This document shows, one piece after another, positions 59,818 to 64,000 of a stretch of DNA of 64,000 nt; the first letter of the stretch is position 1, and each line of letters opens with the position of its first letter. The notes under the pieces were generated by a model that was given only the letters and a program-made list of their open reading frames with translations, was not told where the DNA came from and did not search any database. The DNA is from Gilliamella sp. wkB7. Its GTDB lineage: Bacteria > Pseudomonadota > Gammaproteobacteria > Enterobacterales > Orbaceae. Location: positions 1,798,001 through 1,862,000 of the forward strand of contig NZ_CM004509.1 of assembly GCF_001693435.1 (NCBI RefSeq). The letters are read 5' to 3'. Made by a program: the position numbers and the translations under genes.

Positions 59818-62343
59818 ATGAGTAAAACCAATCTCGTTATCATTGGTAATGGGATGGTTGGGCATCGTTTTGTCGAAGAAATTATCGACAAAATGCAGTC
59901 TGATCAATTCAATATTACTATTTTTTGTCAAGAACCTCGGGTCGCTTATGATCGGGTTCATCTCTCCTCTTACTTCTCAGACTTTACTGCTGAAGGATTA
60001 TCGCTTGTTCAAGAAGGATTTTATGAAGAACATCACATCAATATTTTACTAAATGAACGTGTGATATTGATCAATCGTCAACTTAAACAGGTGCATTCAC
60101 AAACTGGGCGAATTGTTGAATACGACAAGTTAATTATAGCGACAGGTTCTTATGCTTGGGTTCCCCCAATTAAAGGTGCTGATGGTGCTGATTGTTTTGT
60201 CTATCGCACGATTGAAGATTTAGACGCTATTGCACAATGTGCTAGCCATTGTAAAACGGGTGCCGTAGTCGGAGGTGGTTTACTCGGACTTGAAGCTGCA
60301 GGAGCACTTAAAAATTTAGGCATACAAACCCATGTGGTTGAGTTTGCTAACGTTTTAATGGCTGAACAGCTTGACATGATAGGTGGCGAACAATTGCGCC
60401 ATAAAATTGAAGAAATGGGCGTTAGTGTCCATACCAGCAAAAATACTCAAGAAATTTTGCATACACCACAAGGTAAAGTAATGCAATTTGTTGATGGTAC
60501 ATCACTAGAAATCGACTTTATTGTTTTTTCCACTGGCATTAGAGCTAATGATCAGTTAGCGCGTGATTGTCAGTTAGACATTGGTGTTCGAGGGGGCATT
60601 GTCATCAATGATTATTGTCAAACTTCTGATCCTGATATATATGCTATTGGCGAATGTGCATGTTGGCAAGGTAAAGTCTTTGGCTTAGTCGCTCCAGGTT
60701 ATAAAATGGCGCAAATTGCTGTTGTGCATTTACTTGGCGGCAATATTCCATTTGATGGTGCTGATATGAGTGCCAAGCTGAAACTGATGGGCGTTGATGT
60801 AGGTAGTATTGGCGATGCCAAAGCCAAAACGGTCGGTAGCCGTAGTTATATATATTTAGATGAAAATATACCTGTTTACAAAAAATTAGTTGTTTCTAAT
60901 GATAATAAAAAATTATTGGGTGCGGTATTAGTAGGAGATACTAAAGATTACAGCAATTTATTACAATTAATGCTCAATAATATGGATCTACCAGAACACC
61001 CTGATACATTGATTTTGCCTGAACATGCCGGTTCTAAGCCAACAATGGGTGTGGATGCATTGCCAGATTCTGCACAAATCTGCTCCTGTTTTGATGTCAC
61101 TAAAGAAAAAATCATCAATGCCATTCATGCAGGTTGCCATACTGTAGCTGCCATTAAAGCTCAAACCAAAGCAGGTACAGGCTGTGGGGGATGTATACCG
61201 CTGGTTACACAAATTTTAAATACAGAACTAGCAAAACAAGGTATAGAAGTCAGTCACTCCCTTTGCCAGCATTTTAAATATTCTCGCCAAGAATTATATC
61301 ATTTGATTCGGGTTGAAGGATTGAAAACATTTAAGCAGGTGATAGATAAACATGGTATTGGTTATGGTTGTGAAATATGTAAACCAACAATTGCTTCGTT
61401 ATTAGCTTCATGTTGGAATGATTATATTTTGCGACAAGATCTAATCCCTCTGCAAGATAGTAATGATATCTTCCTCGGTAATATTCAAAAAAATGGTACT
61501 TATTCGGTTATTCCACGTAGTGCTGGTGGTGAAATTACCCCTGAAGGATTGATTGCCATAGGGAAAATAGCTCAAAAATATCACCTTTACTCTAAAATTA
61601 CTGGTTCACAGCGTATTGGTCTTTTTGGTGCACAAAAAGATGATTTACCAGCTATTTGGAAAGAGTTAATTGATGCAGGATTTGAAAGTGGCCATGCTTA
61701 TGCTAAAGCATTACGAATGGCTAAAACTTGTGTAGGTAGCACATGGTGTCGTTTTGGTGTTGGTGATAGTGTTGGTTTTGGCGTTGAGTTAGAAAACCGT
61801 TATAAAGGTATTCGTGCACCTCATAAATTTAAATTAGGCGTATCAGGTTGCACTCGTGAATGTGCTGAGGCGCAAGGTAAAGATATTGGGGTAATTGCTA
61901 CCGAAAAAGGATGGAATTTATATGTCTGTGGTAATGGCGGAATGAAGCCTCGTCATGCTGATTTATTGGCAGCTGATTTAGATAAAGATACATTAATTCA
62001 ATATCTCGATCGTTTTATTATGTTCTATATTCGTACCGCAGATAAATTACAACGTACGTCTGTTTGGCTTGAAAATATGGAAGGGGGTATTGATTACTTA
62101 CGCAGTGTAATTGTTGATAACAAACTTGGTATTAATGATGAACTAGAAACAGAAATGACTCGCTTACGAAGTTTATTTGTATGTGAATGGAAGCAGACAA
62201 TTGAACATCCTGAAAATCAACATCGTTTTGCTCACTTCATTAATAGTAATCAACGCGATGAAAATGTCCAGTTTATTTCTGAGCGTAATCAACATCGCCC
62301 AGCGAGTTTACATGAACGCTATGCAATATCAGAGGAGCAATAA
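59818..62343 (+). CDS. nirB: NADH-dependent nitrite reductase, large subunit
   Basis: 841 residues (847 in E. coli). NirB reduces nitrite to ammonium in the cytoplasm. Order of parts: FAD-binding reductase domain (LVIIGNGMVGHRFVEE; AVVGGGLLGLEAAGAL), NAD site, a BFD-like [2Fe-2S] module with cysteines near 423-459 (CSCFDV; GTGCGGC), a second small cysteine-containing region (GYGCEICKP), then the sulfite/nitrite reductase domains with siroheme-[4Fe-4S] cysteines in TCVGSTWC (~637) and SGCTRECAEAQ (~676). GGAG precedes the ATG. First gene of nirBDC-cysG. Confidence 0.97.
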   Translation: MSKTNLVIIGNGMVGHRFVEEIIDKMQSDQFNITIFCQEPRVAYDRVHLSSYFSDFTAEGLSLVQEGFYEEHHINILLNERVILINRQLKQVHSQTGRIVEYDKLIIATGSYAWVPPIKGADGADCFVYRTIEDLDAIAQCASHCKTGAVVGGGLLGLEAAGALKNLGIQTHVVEFANVLMAEQLDMIGGEQLRHKIEEMGVSVHTSKNTQEILHTPQGKVMQFVDGTSLEIDFIVFSTGIRANDQLARDCQLDIGVRGGIVINDYCQTSDPDIYAIGECACWQGKVFGLVAPGYKMAQIAVVHLLGGNIPFDGADMSAKLKLMGVDVGSIGDAKAKTVGSRSYIYLDENIPVYKKLVVSNDNKKLLGAVLVGDTKDYSNLLQLMLNNMDLPEHPDTLILPEHAGSKPTMGVDALPDSAQICSCFDVTKEKIINAIHAGCHTVAAIKAQTKAGTGCGGCIPLVTQILNTELAKQGIEVSHSLCQHFKYSRQELYHLIRVEGLKTFKQVIDKHGIGYGCEICKPTIASLLASCWNDYILRQDLIPLQDSNDIFLGNIQKNGTYSVIPRSAGGEITPEGLIAIGKIAQKYHLYSKITGSQRIGLFGAQKDDLPAIWKELIDAGFESGHAYAKALRMAKTCVGSTWCRFGVGDSVGFGVELENRYKGIRAPHKFKLGVSGCTRECAEAQGKDIGVIATEKGWNLYVCGNGGMKPRHADLLAADLDKDTLIQYLDRFIMFYIRTADKLQRTSVWLENMEGGIDYLRSVIVDNKLGINDELETEMTRLRSLFVCEWKQTIEHPENQHRFAHFINSNQRDENVQFISERNQHRPASLHERYAISEEQ

Positions 62344-62344
62344 T

Positions 62345-62677
62345 ATGAGTGATTGGATAACTGTTTGCAAAATAGAGGATATTCTGCCAGAGACAGGTGT
62401 TTGTGCGTTAGTTGGGAAAGCACATGTAGCGATCTTTCGTCCTTACCACTCCAACGAACTTTACGCAATAAGTAACATTGATCCTTTTGCTGATGCTAGT
62501 GTGTTGTCTCGTGGCATTATTGGTCAGCATGATGATGAATTATGGGTCGCTAGCCCACTTAAAAAACAGCGTTTTCGTTTAAAAGATGGTTATTGTTACG
62601 ATGATGAGAATAATTCTATCCCTCATTATGAAGTAAAAGTGAATGATGATGGCTCTGTACAAGTAAAAGCGGATTAA
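62345..62677 (+). CDS. nirD: Nitrite reductase small subunit
   Basis: 110-residue Rieske-like fold subunit lacking the Rieske cluster ligands, as usual for NirD. It begins MSDWITVCKIEDILPETGVC and has FRPYHSNELYAISNIDPF. The start at 62345 is one base after the nirB stop with GAGGAG upstream; longer in-frame starts inside nirB are ignored. Confidence 0.95.
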   Translation: MSDWITVCKIEDILPETGVCALVGKAHVAIFRPYHSNELYAISNIDPFADASVLSRGIIGQHDDELWVASPLKKQRFRLKDGYCYDDENNSIPHYEVKVNDDGSVQVKAD

Positions 62678-62700
62678 AATTTTGAAAGGATAACTTTGTT

Positions 62701-63468
62701 ATGTATACCGATACTATCAATAAATGTGCCACTAATGCGGCACGCATTGTTCGATTTGCAAAATTTAATCCATTAGGATTTTGGTTAAGTTCAGCTATGG
62801 CTGGTGCATATGTTGGGCTTGGTATTATTCTTATTTTTACACTTGGTAATTTAATTGATCCTGCTTTAAGACCATTATTAATGGGGGCAACGTTTGGGAT
62901 TGCTTTAACATTAGTCGTGATTGCCGGTTCCGAGTTATTTACGGGACATACCATGTTTTTAACCTTTGGTGTGAAATGTAAAAGTATTACTCATAAACAA
63001 ATGTGGTTTGTATTACCACAAACTTGGTTAGGAAATTTGCTAGGTTCAATTTTTGTTGCAATAATTTACTTTTATGCTGCAACTCCTTTACTATCAACTG
63101 ATACTAGTTTAGTGCATAGCGCTGCGTTAGCTAAAACATCAGCGTCCGCTAGTGCGTTATTTTTTCGTGGTATATTATGTAACTGGTTAGTATGTTTAGC
63201 TATTTGGATGGCTAATCGTGTTGAAGGTTCAGCGAAATTTATTGCTATCTGGTGGTGTTTACTGGCTTTTATTGCCTGTGGTTATGAACATTCGGTTGCC
63301 AATATGACACTTTTTTCTTTGTCTTGGTTTGGTAACCATAGTGATAATTATACATTAGCTGGCATAGGTCATAATTTATTATGGGTTTCATTGGGTAATA
63401 TTGTATCTGGGGCTATTTTTATGGGGTTAGGATATTGGTATGCAACGCCTAAATCAGAACGCCCTTAG
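62701..63468 (+). CDS. nirC: Nitrite transporter NirC (formate/nitrite family)
   Basis: 255-residue FNT-family pentameric channel (268 in E. coli) with six membrane segments. FNT signatures are visible: AMAGAYVGLGI, GSELFTGHTMFL, GILCNWLVCLAIW and CGYEHSVANM with the central histidine. It brings nitrite in for NirBD. AAAGGATAA lies upstream. Confidence 0.94.
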   Translation: MYTDTINKCATNAARIVRFAKFNPLGFWLSSAMAGAYVGLGIILIFTLGNLIDPALRPLLMGATFGIALTLVVIAGSELFTGHTMFLTFGVKCKSITHKQMWFVLPQTWLGNLLGSIFVAIIYFYAATPLLSTDTSLVHSAALAKTSASASALFFRGILCNWLVCLAIWMANRVEGSAKFIAIWWCLLAFIACGYEHSVANMTLFSLSWFGNHSDNYTLAGIGHNLLWVSLGNIVSGAIFMGLGYWYATPKSERP

Positions 63469-63506
63469 CACCAATTACATAGTTAAAGTGCAGGAATAAA
63501 AGTGTT

Positions 63507-64000
63507 ATGGATTATTTTCCTCTATTTTGTAAACTACAAAATCGTCATTGTTTGTTAGTTGGGGGGGGTGAAATTGCTGAACGAAAGGCTCGTTTGTTGC
63601 TTGAAGCTGGGGCTAGTATCACTGTTAATGCTGTCACTTTTAGCCAACAATTTTTGGTTTGGCAAGATCACAAACAATTAACGTTAGTCCAAGATGAATT
63701 TAAAGCCGAATTACTAGATGATAAATGGCTGGTTATTGCTGCGACTGATAGTGATAAAACTAACCAACTAGTAAGTATTGAAGCTGAAAAGCGACGCATT
63801 TTTTGTAATGTGGTTGATTCTCCTAAAGATGCTAGTTTTATTATGCCTTCAATTATCGACCGTTCACCAATTATGGTAGCGGTTTCCTCCGCTGGGCATG
63901 CTCCTGTTTTAGCACGATTATTACGTGAAAAATTAGAGGCTATTTTACCGCAACATTTAGGTAAATTAGCGCGATATGCTGGTTATTTACGTAATAAAGT
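63507..64000 (+). CDS. cysG: Siroheme synthase CysG, N-terminal part
   Basis: The frame is open to the window end, giving 164 residues of the N-terminal precorrin-2 dehydrogenase/ferrochelatase part: [19 protein letters not shown] (NAD-binding), [45 protein letters not shown] and [18 protein letters not shown]. CysG makes siroheme, the cofactor of NirB. The methyltransferase half must lie beyond the window. 38 bp after nirC, matching the E. coli order nirBDC-cysG. Confidence 0.95.
   Translation, partial: MDYFPLFCKLQNRHCLLVGGGEIAERKARLLLEAGASITVNAVTFSQQFLVWQDHKQLTLVQDEFKAELLDDKWLVIAATDSDKTNQLVSIEAEKRRIFCNVVDSPKDASFIMPSIIDRSPIMVAVSSAGHAPVLARLLREKLEAILPQHLGKLARYAGYLRNK

Noticed and set aside
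62177..62344. nirD starting within nirB
   Set aside because: The upstream in-frame codons overlap nirB in another frame; the start at 62345 with GAGGAG fits NirD.

Overview
The window is an AT-rich chromosomal segment of a gammaproteobacterium. Gene content and local order (gntX-nfuA, slt-trpR, the isc operon, the full S10-spc-alpha ribosomal block, slyX/slyD, nirBDC-cysG) are enterobacteria-like, but low GC, regrouped operons and sugar-specific PTS clusters fit a host-associated relative such as the Orbaceae (Gilliamella-type insect gut symbionts). That placement is inference from protein similarity recalled from memory; no search was run.

Layout. 1-4.2 kb: the 3' end of pepB, then three genes for periplasmic SEL1-repeat proteins, each followed by a terminator and the 3' end of ppiA; only the third ppiA copy is intact, so this is a tandem duplication. 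4.5-9.1 kb: gntX, nfuA, rob, and trpR-slt on the opposite strand. 9.2-14.5 kb: iscRSUA-hscBA-fdx behind two abutting head-to-head IscR-type sites; iscX is missing and pepB lies 14 kb away. 14.7-28.7 kb: 27 ribosomal proteins and RNA polymerase alpha plus SecY, in three operons with recognisable leaders (S10 leader, spc leader, S8-type stem at rplE, S4/alpha pseudoknot). 28.9-38.6 kb: slyX, radC, slyD, ppnP, fabI, tehB, fmt, a small membrane protein, an SLC13 permease and poxB.

38.7-56.3 kb is the carbohydrate region. edd and gntK (Entner-Doudoroff entry from gluconate) diverge from a galactitol PTS operon (gatABC, gatD, a DeoR-type regulator, a PfkB-type tagatose-6-phosphate kinase, gatY, hxpA). 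Facing it is an N-acetylgalactosamine operon (agaR, agaS, PTS IIB-IIC-IID-IIA, agaA), followed by two exported hydrolases (an endonuclease/exonuclease/phosphatase-fold protein and an Agp-type acid phosphatase). Both PTS routes produce tagatose-6-phosphate, and the only kinase and aldolase for it in the window are in the gat cluster, so the two clusters probably form one catabolic unit. Operators can be read between these genes: a GntR palindrome, CRP-like sites, repeated TCGAAAG motifs and ATTTCATTT palindromes.

56.7-59.5 kb: an ABC-2 type permease and HlyD-type adaptor under a MarR-family regulator, with a shared 12-bp motif in front of hlyD and marR. 59.7-64.0 kb: nirB, nirD, nirC and the start of cysG behind a perfect 7-2-7 NarL/NarP palindrome, a self-contained unit for cytoplasmic nitrite reduction and siroheme supply.

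No rRNA or tRNA gene, CRISPR array, transposase, integrase or phage gene was recognised. The strongest candidates for something new are the sel1/ppiA tandem array, with a copy shortened by exactly seven 36-residue repeats, and several unassigned palindromic operators.
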